DNA from: Volvariella volvacea V23
Lineage: Eukaryota; Basidiomycota; Agaricomycetes; Agaricales; Pluteaceae
Reading direction: 5' to 3'
Assembly (NCBI GenBank): GCA_000349905.1
Contig: KB722757.1
Location: 326,804 to 390,803, forward strand
Length of the DNA: 64,000 nucleotides
Below, piece by piece: positions 36,420 to 48,248 of the stretch. Position 1 is the stretch's first letter, and every line of letters starts with the position of its first letter. Both the position numbers and the translations under genes were made by a program. The notes under the pieces were generated by a model. That model was not told the origin of the DNA. It saw nothing but the letters and a program-made list of their open reading frames with translations, and ran no database searches.

Positions 36420-39400
36420 ATGTCGACCTCCAGAGCAGAGTCCGTCCATTCGTCCCACCATGGGCGGAGGAGGTCAAACACAACGCAGTCCATTCTTAGA
36501 GGCCCACCACAACCACCAGCTCCTGCACTTAGGATCGGCGACCACAAGACTCTGCATGCTTGGGTGCACGACCCGAAGGACACACCGAATGTCATAATCA
36601 ATCCATCTTGGTGGCCTGGCGTGTCTGATGGTGACATGATCAGCGTCTCGGGGCAAGGAGACGGGTCGTCTAGTTTCCTATTCATCGTTCACAAGTACGA
36701 AGGTCCTGCACGACCTCAGCTGCAAGTACGGACATTATGGGCACCACGTATCGCTCAAACTCTTACCTTTGTGCGCAACAGATATCAATTCCAAGGTCAA
36801 CGGCTGATGCCTGCGGGTTGCGAAACAACGGCGAAGTGTTGGTAACCAAGGTCCGTGCACTAGTTTGCATTTTGTACGGGGACGGCGTAAATATGCCTTC
36901 CAGGTAGACCGTAACAAGTGGTGTGCGGACTATGTGGAGCTTACATTCCAAGACCAATATCTCGGCCGGAACGATATGTGGAGATTAGGGCAGCATCTTG
37001 TTGGGCAATGTGTGCACACCAATCAGGAGATATCATTCATTGGAAGCATTGCTGCCAAGATCCAGAATATATACATCAACGGAAAGAAGGTCCGTCATGC
37101 TTCTGTACGGTTCTTATCAGCCTTGATAGCTTTTTTTAGGTTTCCTCCGCGTTCGTCACGTCCACAACAAAGTCTATTTATCGATCCCTCTCGGCCAGAG
37201 TTACCATCTTCATCCAGGTCTGCCACGAACTCTGGGAATTTGCAGGAGACGGAGAGCGATACAACGAGAAGATCGTACACTCCTTCCTTCCAGCCCTGTT
37301 CTCCAAGTGGAGAGAAGCAGGGACGAATCACACCGTCAGCATCGTCCTCATTTCGCGAGTTTTCTACGATAAGTCAGAAATTGCATATGCTGCAGGGCCA
37401 TTGCGCCAAGACGATCGTGGATACTGGTATAAAGACTTCTTCAAAGTGATAACCGACCTTGAAGTCATCTACGACTGGAAGCCGACTCTGGTTAGCCTCA
37501 AAGACTCCTTTTGGGATTTCCAAAGAGACATCCTGCTTACACACCATTATCACCGCGCATATCGGGACTCTGGCGTCGGACCTGCAGAACCTGTTCGACT
37601 GGTTGGACGACTTTCTTATGCTCACGATGGTCCCCTCCTCGAAGCTCTCAATCTCGGTCTCAACCCCACAGAGCACCACTATATCGACCGTTCTCTCTCG
37701 CTGACAGGCGCTGCTACTATGGTAATCACACCAGGCACTGGCTTTTATCGCGTCTCCAAGCATCTGCTGCGGCTCACCACCATTCGAATGCTCGACCAAG
37801 GTTTTGGGCTTGACCTTGTATCGCTCGCAAAACCACCCCTTCATCAGTCGCCCATCTTTACCTTCCGTGGACCAGATGTTGATGGGAGGGTCGATAGTGA
37901 AAAGACAGGGCTCTCCGTCAGTGACCCTCTCTGGGGTCGAGACGACGACACGCGCGGCAATACGCGAATGAAAACCTACTGGTGGGAGCCGTTCTGGATA
38001 TCTATCAGTTTTTGGGATAAGCAGATGGACCTTCCTTTCCGTGAAGACAGGTGCAACTGTTATCATATCCCGCCTGGTTAAACCCCTCATGGAATGTCTT
38101 TTTCTCAATTTAGATTCGTCGCCCGCGCCAAGGTGCATCAAATCCAAATGTTGGGTCTACTCGAACACGACGTATTGTCCAGCATCGAGGTTCCCTTTTT
38201 GAAGACCAGGAACAACGGGAAACCTGACGCGGAGGAAGCAAAAGTGACGAAAGAAGAAGCGGAAAAGTTTGATAACGACATTTTTACAACGAAACCAGAC
38301 TCGAAGAGGCCTGTTCCGTCCCATCGCACCTCTACGGGATCTTCAACTTCAACACTCATACCACCGCCTCTTAGACCTTCTGAAAAGCGTCATCCACAGC
38401 CACATAGGAATCCTATAATGACTTCTCGAATAGCACCGATAGAAGAAAGCCCTAGGACCATTATCAAAGAGCTTCCACCTGAGGGACCGGAGAATAGCAT
38501 TCTTAGGGGAGATACTGGAAACAGCTTGAGCACCTCACCTTCAAAAATGTCGGTCCACTCTGTCAGTTCAACGTCGTCTTTGCGCGGACAGCGATCACAA
38601 GGTGCCAACCGCTCGTCATTAGCGTCAAGGCTAACACCTTCATGGCTGTTCAACCCCTTCCGAAGTACACCAAGCGAGCCTCAGACGACACAAATAATAG
38701 CATCCGGGTCACCTACTCAAGCAAAGCCCACGCCTATCTCCACTTCTCCTAAAACAGTCCCTGTGCAGATAGAAACACCTCCAAAGCCCCCAATCCCGCA
38801 CGTCCAATCACCCATGCCAATGGCCATCAAAAACACGCCAGGGAATCGATCACACCTCAGCCGCGCATTCGAAGACGAGACCTACATCCCACACAGAACC
38901 GCGTTGCATCATCGTCGTTCGCCCATGAACACGCCCCCAATGGACGATAGCATGATCAGCAAGCGCTGGAGCGTCACGAGCTCCAATCTCGCCACCTCTG
39001 CTGCAGCCGCCATGAGCACCTCCTTCCTCTCTTCCTCCCCCGGAACCTTCATCAACCCCACCCAGCCGCAAAAATTTGTTCCGCACTCGCAAGCTTCTCT
39101 AGCTCGTCGGTGGCAGCACATGTTCCCGCGTGTAACTTTGAAACATGAGATCAAATGGAAGTCGATGGTCACGCCTGGATGTCTTCCGTTGACTGTGGAG
39201 TATTTCCCGACGATTGCAGAGTTGGAGAGCTCGTATGACATGTTTTCGTACGATTTTGTGGTTGATCCAGGGGAGATGAAGTCGTTTTTGGTCAAGCCAC
39301 CTCCGAACATCAGGAACGTGTCCAGAGTTGGAGCAGGTGGTAGCATTAGCGGAGGAGGTGGGGAGGAGGTCAGGAGGGCTTGGGCGTTGGCGGTTATGAG

Positions 39401-41855
39401 GGGAATGGCAGCCGTTCGGTTGGCTCAAGGGTTCCAGTTTGTGTTGAGACCGAAGAATCACGCGGGTGTTCATGGAAGTGGGAGTCTTTATCCGAAGACT
39501 GGGCCACAGGGAGCGGGTGGTACTGGCGCAGCTGCTCCAGGTGGTGGTAGTGGGCCTACGGGTAGCGGTGGAGGCAGTGGGAGTGGGAGTGGTCCCGGCG
39601 GAAGCACGCTTACTCCTAACCCTGTACCACCCGGTGCAACTCCCGTTCCCCCTACATCTACGCCGTCCATCGCACAAGTACCAACTTCAACGTCCATTGG
39701 AGACGGGGATTACGGTAAACCGGGGTTCAGAAGGACGAAATCGTATAATCCTGAAGACGGTGATATACCGAAACCTGGAGGAGCCGCTGAAGTGTTGAGG
39801 ATAACTACGGATACGGTGTGGTTGAGCATGACAAATGAGATTCATAGGATCTCGTATACGGGGGAGACTATTCAAGTTAGGAGGTATGTCAGGAGGATGC
39901 CCGATACTCTTGCGTATAAGTATCAGTGCTTGATTTGGCCAAAGCTAGGGGGTGAGTACATTGTGGTGGTATGTGGAATAGATCTGACTATATGCGCTTC
40001 ATTTTTCTTAGGTGGTTATACTGAGGTCTCCACCTCGTTTTCTCCTCATGGGTTGGAGGATTACGGCTGGAATAGGTGTGCTATTATCGTGTCTTCAGAA
40101 GTGTGGCTAAAGTGCGCGTGCCAGACTTGACATGCTCGTCGCAGGGTATGAAAGGCAATTCAACGAATCAATTAGATACTGGCGAACTCGCTTCATCGTC
40201 ATCCCCACACTAGAACCACCAGAACAAAACATTGGACCAGGTGGTGAAAAGCTCAACGACGAAGAGATGAGGATGATAGGTATTGAAAAGCTGGCCGAAC
40301 AATTCTCCAAACACCGGTGGTTGCCGCCGGAAGAGAAAGCCGCCCTAATCGCTTCTACTGGCGTAAACACTGGCAGCGCAGCAACAGCAGCCGTTGCTGC
40401 CGCCACCGCTCCGATAGATATGGTGCGGATTTTACCTACCACTCTAGATCCAGCTGCATCCGTCTTGGATGAATCTCTAATGGAACAACTCGACCAAATT
40501 CACGCCTCCGGACCTCTCAGGAAGAAAATCAAGAGCGAGAAGGAAATCGGGGATATGACTCTAGCTGCTATAGCTAAAGCGATGATGAAAGAAGAAGACG
40601 GAGTGCCGATTAAATTCAATCAGTGGCATACATCAAAGTACCCTCATTCGTTTACGGGGGCGGAATTTGTTTCATGGGTGGTTCGAGAGTTTAGGGATGT
40701 TTCGAGCAGAGCGCAGGGAACGGAAGTGGGCGTGAAGCTGTTGGAGCAAGGGTTGTTCGAACATTGTCGCCGGCAGCATGGGTTCCTAGACGGGTGCGTA
40801 TTTTTTTTCTATGATAGAGAGTGTTAACTCATGTTACGCGATATAGGCATTACTTTTATCGATTGAAAGGGGAGTTTGCAATACCGATGACACCACGGGG
40901 ATGGTTCGCTCGACGCCTCGCACCTGGGGAGGATAGAGGGTCTGGACACTATCCCTCTAGTGTCGCCAAGCCGAAGAAAGATAGCCCACGAAGAACCAAG
41001 AAACGGATAATTCTTAGTCAAAGTATGCCGATTGATATCGACCCAAACAAGGTGTGTATTCCTTCATCTCTCTCCATCCGCATACCAACCCTTATCTTTT
41101 GCATATAGAAGAGCGATCAAGCCGAATCCGTCATCCTCCACCACGACATCATCCACAATCCAGCCAACGTCTTCCACTTTGAGCTCCAATGGATCGGCAC
41201 CACCGCTCGATGCATCGAAGACCTCATCCGTCAATGGAGCAAAACAATCGACAAATATGGACTCAAACTCGTCGAAGCCTACGTAGCCCAAATAGCCGAC
41301 GTCCGCGAGCGTAATGCCTTCCAGTCCTGCTTCCCCCTCCGTCTGGCCGTTCCACCTCCTATCGTACCCGACTTGGAGAAAAGAGTCCCCGAGGGGGTGT
41401 CGACGGCCAAATACTTTGAGTACGCCATTTTGAAAAAGTTTGGGTTCATTATGGATGTGGAGGCGGGAGAATTGTACCCCGAACAGGTCGAAGCCGTGTA
41501 TTCGTATCGAAAGCTGCCGTTCAAGTATTCGCAGTTTGTACATCGTTCCGGGGTGGCGTTCGTTCAGGTCTTGGGAGGCGTGCAAGGGTTTTTGTTTTTG
41601 ACGAATAGGCTGATGGGGCCTGGGAGAATGATGCATTTGGTGAGCGCTGGAGGTGGGGGACTCGTAGGAGGCGGAGGCGGGGGCGGTGGTGGCAAGGCCA
41701 TTAGATGGGATTACCTGCCCGCTGTGAGAGCTGATGAGATTAGGAGCAAGCTGCAGGAGTTTTGTTCTGATGCGAAGAGATTGAACGAGTTTTATGACGA
41801 GGAGTTGGCAAATCTGGGGCATGTGCCAGAGGAACCACCTCCGCTTAGTATATGA
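36420..41855 (+). CDS. IML1: IML1 (DEPDC5 orthologue), SEACIT/GATOR1 subunit
   Basis: IML1 is the catalytic GAP subunit of SEACIT/GATOR1, which acts on Rag GTPases at the vacuole to restrain TORC1 when amino acids are short. Nine exons join in phase to about 1664 residues: 36420-36725, 36782-36850, 36904-37089, 37140-38050, 38114-39951, 40012-40075, 40125-40793, 40847-41051 and 41109-41855. Landmarks are: ISIPRSTADACGLRNN; VELTFQDQYLGRNDMWRL; the SABA-like region VFYDKSEIAYAAGPLRQDDRG; VITPGTGFYRVSKHLLRLTT; ARAKVHQIQMLGL; LVAGYERQFNESIRYWRTRF; a DEP domain at about 1285-1370 (FTGAEFVSWVVREFRDV, FLDGHYFYRLKGEF); and the C-terminal domain (FHFELQWIGTTARCIEDLI, AKYFEYAILKKFGF). Ser/Pro-rich and glycine-rich inserts lie in exon 5 (39510-39610), and a polyglycine loop at 41650-41695. 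The length fits the family. Confidence 0.95.
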
Positions 41856-42050
41856 GTTCTTGGGGTGTGTTCGCTGTAGCTGTTATTTGTATTTCTACCC
41901 TTATTTATGACGATTTATTATGCATCCAACCCAATATTGTACCGTCGATTCATGCTGCTTCGGTTGTGTGCCATCATTTAGTGAACAATTACATTGCAGT
42001 ACATTCACTACGAGCATTCCAACATCCGATGTAACCTCGGAGTAGGATAA

Positions 42051-42716
42051 TTAAACCCCATCCTCCAAATTCAACTCTGTGATACATCTCGCATGTATCC
42101 CTGGGGGTAAGAACCATTTCTTCCCCTCCCGAGGAAGACCCTCCATATCCGCTGGAATTCTAATGCCCCACTTCTTACTCGACACGTAAAAATCTACAAT
42201 CCTCTCACCTCTCCCACCTACTACTTTGCCGCAACCATACTCGGAGAGCGCGACTGCCCCACCCTTGGTATACTCTATACAGGCTCTATAGAACTCATCA
42301 TAGAAGTGAGACTCTGGATTGATCTGCGAACTCTAGTGTTATATAATTGATATTTATTTCCGGAACTAATTAACTTGCATTGAAAATTGAATCTCTAGAT
42401 ATCCAATCATCAAATGTGCAGCGTTCCCTATGCTAGCAATTTCGACAAAGTGTAAGCAGAGAGATAACAAATCCATACCCCCAACACTAAGCATGACAGC
42501 GACATCAGGGCATTCATCGCGGCTGCCGAAATATTCGAGAATACAAGCGGTGGGTTCGTTAAATGTCCTGCCAATGTCGAATAGATCGCTCTCTTGATAT
42601 GAGGGTCCTAAATCTCCCGTAAACCTTTCAAAGGCTCTTACTTGAATAAGCCATTCTACCGAGTGGGGCAAAGCGAGTTGAGATGATGAATGCATGAGTG
42701 GTGATTGAAAATGCAC
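42051..42716 (-). CDS. short protein with a nuclease-like KKWGI module, possibly truncated
   Basis: Two exons (42716-42375 and 42332-42051) join in phase to 207 residues across a 42-base intron. The first part is helical (HSVEWLIQVRAFERFTG, LLSLCLHFVEIASIGNAAHL). The second reads ESHFYDEFYRACIEYTKGG, then SEYGCGKVVGGRGERIVDFY and VSSKKWGIRIPADMEGL. I recall this order (EFYR, then GxIDFYI, then KKWGIEL) from large Agaricomycete proteins that often carry crinkler-type or NTPase parts, and it looks like a PD-(D/E)XK-nuclease-like fold; I cannot test this here. The position usually holding an acidic residue (WGIE) is arginine (WGIR), and the protein ends soon after. It is therefore probably a truncated or inactive copy. 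It starts 22 bases past the stop of NAA20, on the same strand. Confidence 0.5.
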
Positions 42717-42737
42717 AATACAACATTGACAACATTA

Positions 42738-43721
42738 TTATGGTACTTCGTGTGCTCCTACAATGACTTCTCTTCCATTTGGTCTTATAGACCGACGAGT
42801 AGAATCCCTCGATAATGGCTTTCTCATATCTACCCAAAAAGCCAGTCAGCCCAATTCAGATGAGATGCCTCATATATACTCACCAAACGCATCCTCCTCA
42901 TCCCTCCCTCCCTTCCCCATTCCCAAGTTCCCATAATACTCCTTAACCCTCCTATACACACTGTACCCCATCTTCTCATACATCTCAATTGCCAGCGTAT
43001 TGGCACACCGGACGTATAGATCCACAAAGAAGCCCTTGTAGATTTCGTCCGAGACGAATTCGAGGAGGTTCATCATTTTGCGGGCGAGGCCTAGGCGGCG
43101 GTATTCAGGTGCAACGGTGAGGGCTGTTACGTGACCGTGCCATTCGTGACCTGAGCCTTCAGCTTTACCGAGGACTGTGTACGACGTGCATTGGATAGAT
43201 GACGGTTCAGGTTGGTGGGTTGTTGGATTGGCCGGTTGGCGTTGGTGTTGATGTTTCCATGATTCAATCGGGGTTGGTATGGTATGGAGCAGTAGATTCG
43301 AAGGTGAGAGTTGTGGAGGGAGAGTTTGAGCTGAATGGGACGAACCGTAACCCATCATACGTCCACTCGGAGCTTGCTGGACACAGCACAAATCCGGCCA
43401 CCGTGACAGATAGGTGAAGTAAAACCCAATTCCGTACTGTTCACGGAATAGAACGAGAATCCCTTTGATCAGCCACGCGTATGTTGCATTGCGAATAGTG
43501 GAGCAAAAAGAACTCCATAACACTGCTGCAAGTGATGAGGACTTACAGTTTCAGTCCATATGTCGAGATTACTAGAAGAATAGCAAGCAAGTAATATAAA
43601 GTATCAGCACAAAGGAATCAAATCGCGGAGATGAAAAAAGGAACAAAACCCCGGCTACAACGACATACATATTATTGAACTTGAACAAATCCGATGCTTT
43701 AAATGGGCGTAACACGGACAT
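42738..43721 (-). CDS. NAT3: NatB catalytic subunit NAA20 (N-terminal acetyltransferase)
   Basis: NatB acetylates the N-termini of proteins that begin Met-Asp, -Glu, -Asn or -Gln, at the ribosome. The proposed exons are 43721-43669, 43571-43547, 43436-43346, 43174-42884 and 42829-42738, giving 183 residues against about 178 in human. Landmarks are RPFKASDLFKFNN, NLDIWTETYGIGFYFTYLSRWPD, APSGRMMGY, HGHVTALTVAPEYRRLGLA (acetyl-CoA loop RRLGLA), GFFVDLYVRCANTLAIEMYEKMGYSVYR and DMRKPLSRDSTRRSIRPNG. The segment 43345-43175 is 171 bases, begins GTTCGT, ends ACACAG and has no stop. Removing it recreates MGYVLGKAEG, the family sequence, while keeping it adds 57 P/H/Q/S-rich residues (240 in all). 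I prefer it as an intron. Confidence 0.92.
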
Positions 43722-45869
43722 TCAAGCGAGGAATATGTTTTTAGAGTAAGGAGGATGGGAGGTGATAGGCGGAGCGTCACGGTGGTGGCTGAACTTTGCA
43801 GTTTGCCTACTCCGAACCAACACGACCACACTGTCCTCCCTGCACTACAGCGGGTGAACGCCAATGGCACTGACAATCATCTCGTCCTACAGGGCTGATC
43901 TCTGGTGTGTTCTCCAAGAAATTCCATATCCCACAGCCTTGAGAATACTGAACACGATCCTGTTACTGAACGCTCTCACGCGCAGATGCACGTTTCTGAG
44001 GGATATCTTTTTGAGATATCTATTATCTATCCTTGGAACCGCGGCGCCAAGTTGACCAGTGATTAACCACGCACACACCAATTGTTAAACTCGAGTGGAT
44101 CATTCCAGCAATACTCGGTACCTTCCAAAGTCCACCACCCATCGTGGCCAGAAACGTGGCTCGCTCAACTTCGCCCAGAGAACCACCACCTACCTGCGCC
44201 CAGGCACTAGGCACTCATGGCCAACTTGTCAGTCGGTGGAATAACTCCTCCAGCCTGCTACCCGCGGTTTGACTCAAGTCCATGGCTCCGAGTCTGATAG
44301 CCATGGGGTGGCTATAGGGTACCTTGCACTTATCGGCCAGTCTCGTTCGGACAAGTTTCGTCTCGTCCTCGTCTCCTCTCGGCGTTAGTGAGCGCTAGAG
44401 CTGTTAGGCGGATTGATTGCTAACTAATCAGTGCTTCACTGCGTTGATGCTACTGCGCAACGAATCTGTCTTTAGCTTGCCTGTGGGATTTGGAAGGATA
44501 TTGTGGTGGATGCGTCGAGCTCGCACTCTCCTCGGCCCTGGTGCGAAGTTCTAGGAATGGCTTTGCATCGTATGGGACTGCGAAGTATGTAGATCTGTCT
44601 CGGCTTCGCTCGAGTGTCGTCCTACTGCTACTGGACTCATAGAAGTACTATCTTTCATATTCACTGATCGTGATGCCAGTACCTGCGTGTTCGCAACATT
44701 TGATCCTGGCTGATGCCAATATTGATCTGCTCGAGAGGGGGGTCGACACCATAAAACCATCTTGGAGCCAGCTCACTCACCAACTGAACCGCACATACGC
44801 CAACGATCGTCCCAAAACCTACAGACCCGGATAGAGAACCACCTCGGAGATAATTGTCAGTCCCACCAAGGGATGACTGGCAACGACCATGATGCCCCCA
44901 AGCCTCATACCAGATTTGTCTCGACTTCAATACGGCCCGCCTCCCTGCACCTAGGGTGATTAGGCTTTTACGGTCCAATGGGTAAACTACTCAGCCGGCT
45001 GTGGTGTACTCTATCTGTGGGGCGGTTATTAACGCCTTACCCCGCCGCTGGCCAGGTATCACCCAACCTGCAACTATATAGAGTACTCTCCACCGGTTTG
45101 TGCATCTGCATGACTCGCGATCGGCTGCCCAAGTGGGGGTAGTAGTCGCTTAAGCCGGTTTATTCCCGCTTCCTCCTATGTATCCTTCCGTCTTGAGTTA
45201 TCTCTATTCCAGCTGACTTGTGAACGTATGAACGAAGAACACCGAATGGCGATCCACGGATTATGATCATCAGAACGAGTTCGAGTTGCTTATTTCACCC
45301 TGGACCCATTGACATTCGGCGCGCGCATGCGCGTAAGGCACCAGCACGAGCTGCGAGAGTGTCTCCATTCTTATCAGCGCGTTCCATAATACCCCCCAAA
45401 AATCAATGCAGCCCTAGCCGATAAACACCTCCATTCTAGGTTGGCAAATCTGCGAGGCTTCCCGACGACGCCAGTTTGAGTCTTATCGCACCCACGATTT
45501 GGAGGTGGACATGTCAGGACCTCCACGATAGTGTTACCTATCCCAGTACCCGCTATGAACTGAGGCGATGTGTTGCTGCATATGCTTCTCAGCAACGGAG
45601 TCCGCCCCGCCGTGTGCTAGGATAGGCTCAAAATTGCCTCCGAATTCGGGTGTCCCAGGCAGCCACGATTGGGCGCCAACGGCTTTTCATTATCTGTAAC
45701 GCGTGGGGTAGATGCAGATGAAGAGATTGGTCAGAATACGTTTATTCCATTCCCTAGTTATTGTTATTTGCTCAATACTGTGAGATATCTTCCCACTACC
45801 ATAGCATTGCTCACAAACCGCTGGAACCATGCTACTACGAAATTTAATTGCAATGATTTTCCCGGCCTT
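43722..45869. other. gene-poor stretch with unassigned coding relics
   Basis: 2.1 kb upstream of NAA20. Minus-strand frames at 44023-44214 and 44661-44978 look more protein-like than their surroundings. The second is 105 codons, with SSLGGTDNYLRGGSLSG and VGFGTIVGVCAVQLV. They do not join, and I cannot name them. An alternating purine-pyrimidine run (gcgcgcgcatgcgcg) lies at about 45320. No intact gene is seen. Confidence 0.4.
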
Positions 45870-48000
45870 CTAAGCGAACCATCTATGTGGTTCTCCGGAA
45901 TCTAGCTGGAGTTGATGCTTTACTTTCACCAATCCATCAACATCCTTTGGGAAGGACAGATCTACGGTGTTCCCAGGCGGAGTAACGACGATATAGGTGA
46001 TTTCCTCCACCCCAAGATCTATTAGTTTCGTGATACTGTCTTTCTTGACATCATGACTAGATGCGATGGTTGCTTGAAAAATTATTGCGTGTTTCGTGTC
46101 GCTATCATATGTAAACGAATCGAATGTTACCTGTCTCCTACAAGTAGGTTGGTAGTAGCCACGTTTAAGTGAGGAGACATTAGAGTTAAAAGTATGGCAC
46201 AGTTGCCTTGGCAGACAACTGGTAGGTGTCCCTGTATCGGAACCAACGGAAAATGATTCAGCACTAATACGAAGAACAGGATTCGTGTGTGTGGGAGTTG
46301 TAGATTTCCTGAATGTGTTGGACGGACCAACGCTTTTCTTTAGATCTGAGAGAGGCCAACAACCGCCTGCACGAAGTATGTGGTGAATTGCCATATCAAG
46401 GATGGACCCGGCAGCTGTCCTCGCATAGACATTATAGAGGAAGACAGAGTACAAGAAGGCGGCAGCGTTCGCAATCTTGGATTGGAGTACGCCGACAAGT
46501 AGACTCTTAACATGAGTTGAAGTAAAGTTGACGCTCGGCTCGCCGCGCGTGGCACCAGGAGATAGCGAGAGGATGTAGTGAGATGTATCGTAAAAATGAA
46601 GAGCGGAGGCGCTATTGACTATAGTGTCAATTGTAGATTTGTTAAGCGACTGCAGCGCGCCCAACAAATGCTTGTCATATGCCTGGACGTCTGTCGCATG
46701 CATGTAAGCATCACGTGCAGAAGCCCCGTACAGGCGATAGAACTCGACTAGAGAGATTTCGCTGCTTAGTTGCCGCCTGCACTTGGTTATTAATCGTCTA
46801 ACCCTTCAATGGAATGACAACGTACCCGCAAATCAGCTCGGCCACACTCCATAGCTTCATGATAAAAATTTGATGACGTGAGGACCACTTCTTAAGCCGT
46901 TCCATCCGCTCATTCCGTGGAGATGGCGTTTGAATGGCAAAAACCGTCTTGGGAGAAAATTTGGAAGAGACGGTGCGAAGTTGTTGGTTCGAGTCTACCA
47001 GTCTCCAGATATAGAAAGGATTTAACCAGACATCACGAGGGTCTCTCCCGACATATGTGGCAAAATCAGTCACCGCCCCCTCACTGGTGCTGCTAGAACT
47101 GCTAACGCCATCGTGACTGAAGAACCAAAGACGGGATGCACTGACTTGGTAGACAGTTGGTAGTTTAGCATGGAGGCGTAGGATGAGGACGAAGAACAGC
47201 CAGATTGATTTACCTGGCATACGTGTAAGGTCAGTCAAGGAGTGAGTGATACTGCGTACCGATACCAGGTGAACCTGTCATCACGAATGCGGTGGGGCGT
47301 GCGCCGCTTCTCGGTGCAAATGAGATGCTACTGGCTTGACCCCTGTATAAGGCGAGCAAAAGGGATTTTGGAACGTGTCGAGTGAATTATCACGGGGGGA
47401 TGTGCGAATTATCTATGTTGGCATACTTGAAGACCTTTACAAGTGCATCCATGTAATCATTGCGTATGAGGACTGTGGCCGGCACAGCAGACGCCAGAGC
47501 TACACGGTCAGGTACCTCCAAGGTCCAACAAGACGTGGTGTTTTATCGGAGCCGATAGGGGTCTCATCTGAAATCTCGGTTTGCACACCATCTCTGAAAA
47601 CCTTTTCCCTCTTGATAAAAGGAATTTGCTGGGGAGAATTCTTCCAAAGCATCTCCCATAGCTGGGTGAAAGCCTCGGTGTTTCCTTGCTCTAGATCTGA
47701 ATAAATATCAAATGGAGGCAAGGCGAAAGGGTGTTTACCGAACTCAACATGCTACGCTTGGATGGATGATCTGTCTCACTAATATGTTACTTTGGATCGC
47801 TTTCATTAGAATTCTGGTGTACGTGCCTGGCAGAATTGCAGCAACAACGTGGAGACACCCTGCTTTGGGGGCGATCAGCGATGTATAATATTGGATTTTG
47901 GCTCCAATTGCCGGAAGGCAGTTTGTCCTGTAGTAGGGGTCTTGGGAGTGTGACAGTGCTTTCCCAGTAGGCTTTGGCTGAAGCAATGGGAATATCAGCT
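45870..48000 (-). pseudogene. disrupted P-loop NTPase of crinkler-like type
   Basis: Read from right to left, an N-terminal region (about 48000-47503) holds DLEQGNTEAFTQLWEMLW and PFIKREKVFRDG, then PRLVGPWRYLTV followed by a stop. The next frame continues DRVALASAVPATVLIRNDY. Two adjacent stops follow at 47392-47387. Past them the frame reads LYRGQASSISF and GARPTAFVMTGSPGIG, which splices over a 46-base intron (47259-47214) to complete a Walker A motif, GSPGIGKS. IWLFFVLILRLHAKLP, RLWFFSHDG, FYIWRLVDSNQ and FIMKLWSVAELICGYVVIP follow, then a second intron (46802-46748), VEFYRLYGASARDAYMHATDVQAYD, and the end at 45870. I recall this architecture from expanded families in Rhizoctonia-like fungi, often labelled crinkler. 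One frameshift and two stops argue for a pseudogene. The C-terminal ~500 codons remain open. Confidence 0.6.
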
Positions 48001-48248
48001 AATGGAAGATAAAGCTAGTCGTCAGCGAATCCATCCAGAGACCTTGCAAGACACTCACTGGCTACTTGCCGGAAAGCCCAACCGGAGTCGGCGAGAAACC
48101 AACAACTCCAAACACACCTTCCAAGACCCTCGGTCACTTGCATCGTCCAGAAAAATTTTCCCTTTTCACCCCCAAGACCCCCAAAGACTTCCGATCGCAG
48201 ACTTTATCACTTTTCCATTGCGGCAACAACAAAACAGACCCGCCAAAA
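48001..48248. promoter_or_regulatory. divergent promoter region of the AT-hook gene
   Basis: Lies between the decayed P-loop gene and the ATG at 48249. A pyrimidine-rich run (CCCTTTTCACCCCC...) at 48158-48185 resembles the CT-rich tracts upstream of fungal transcription starts. Confidence 0.35.
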
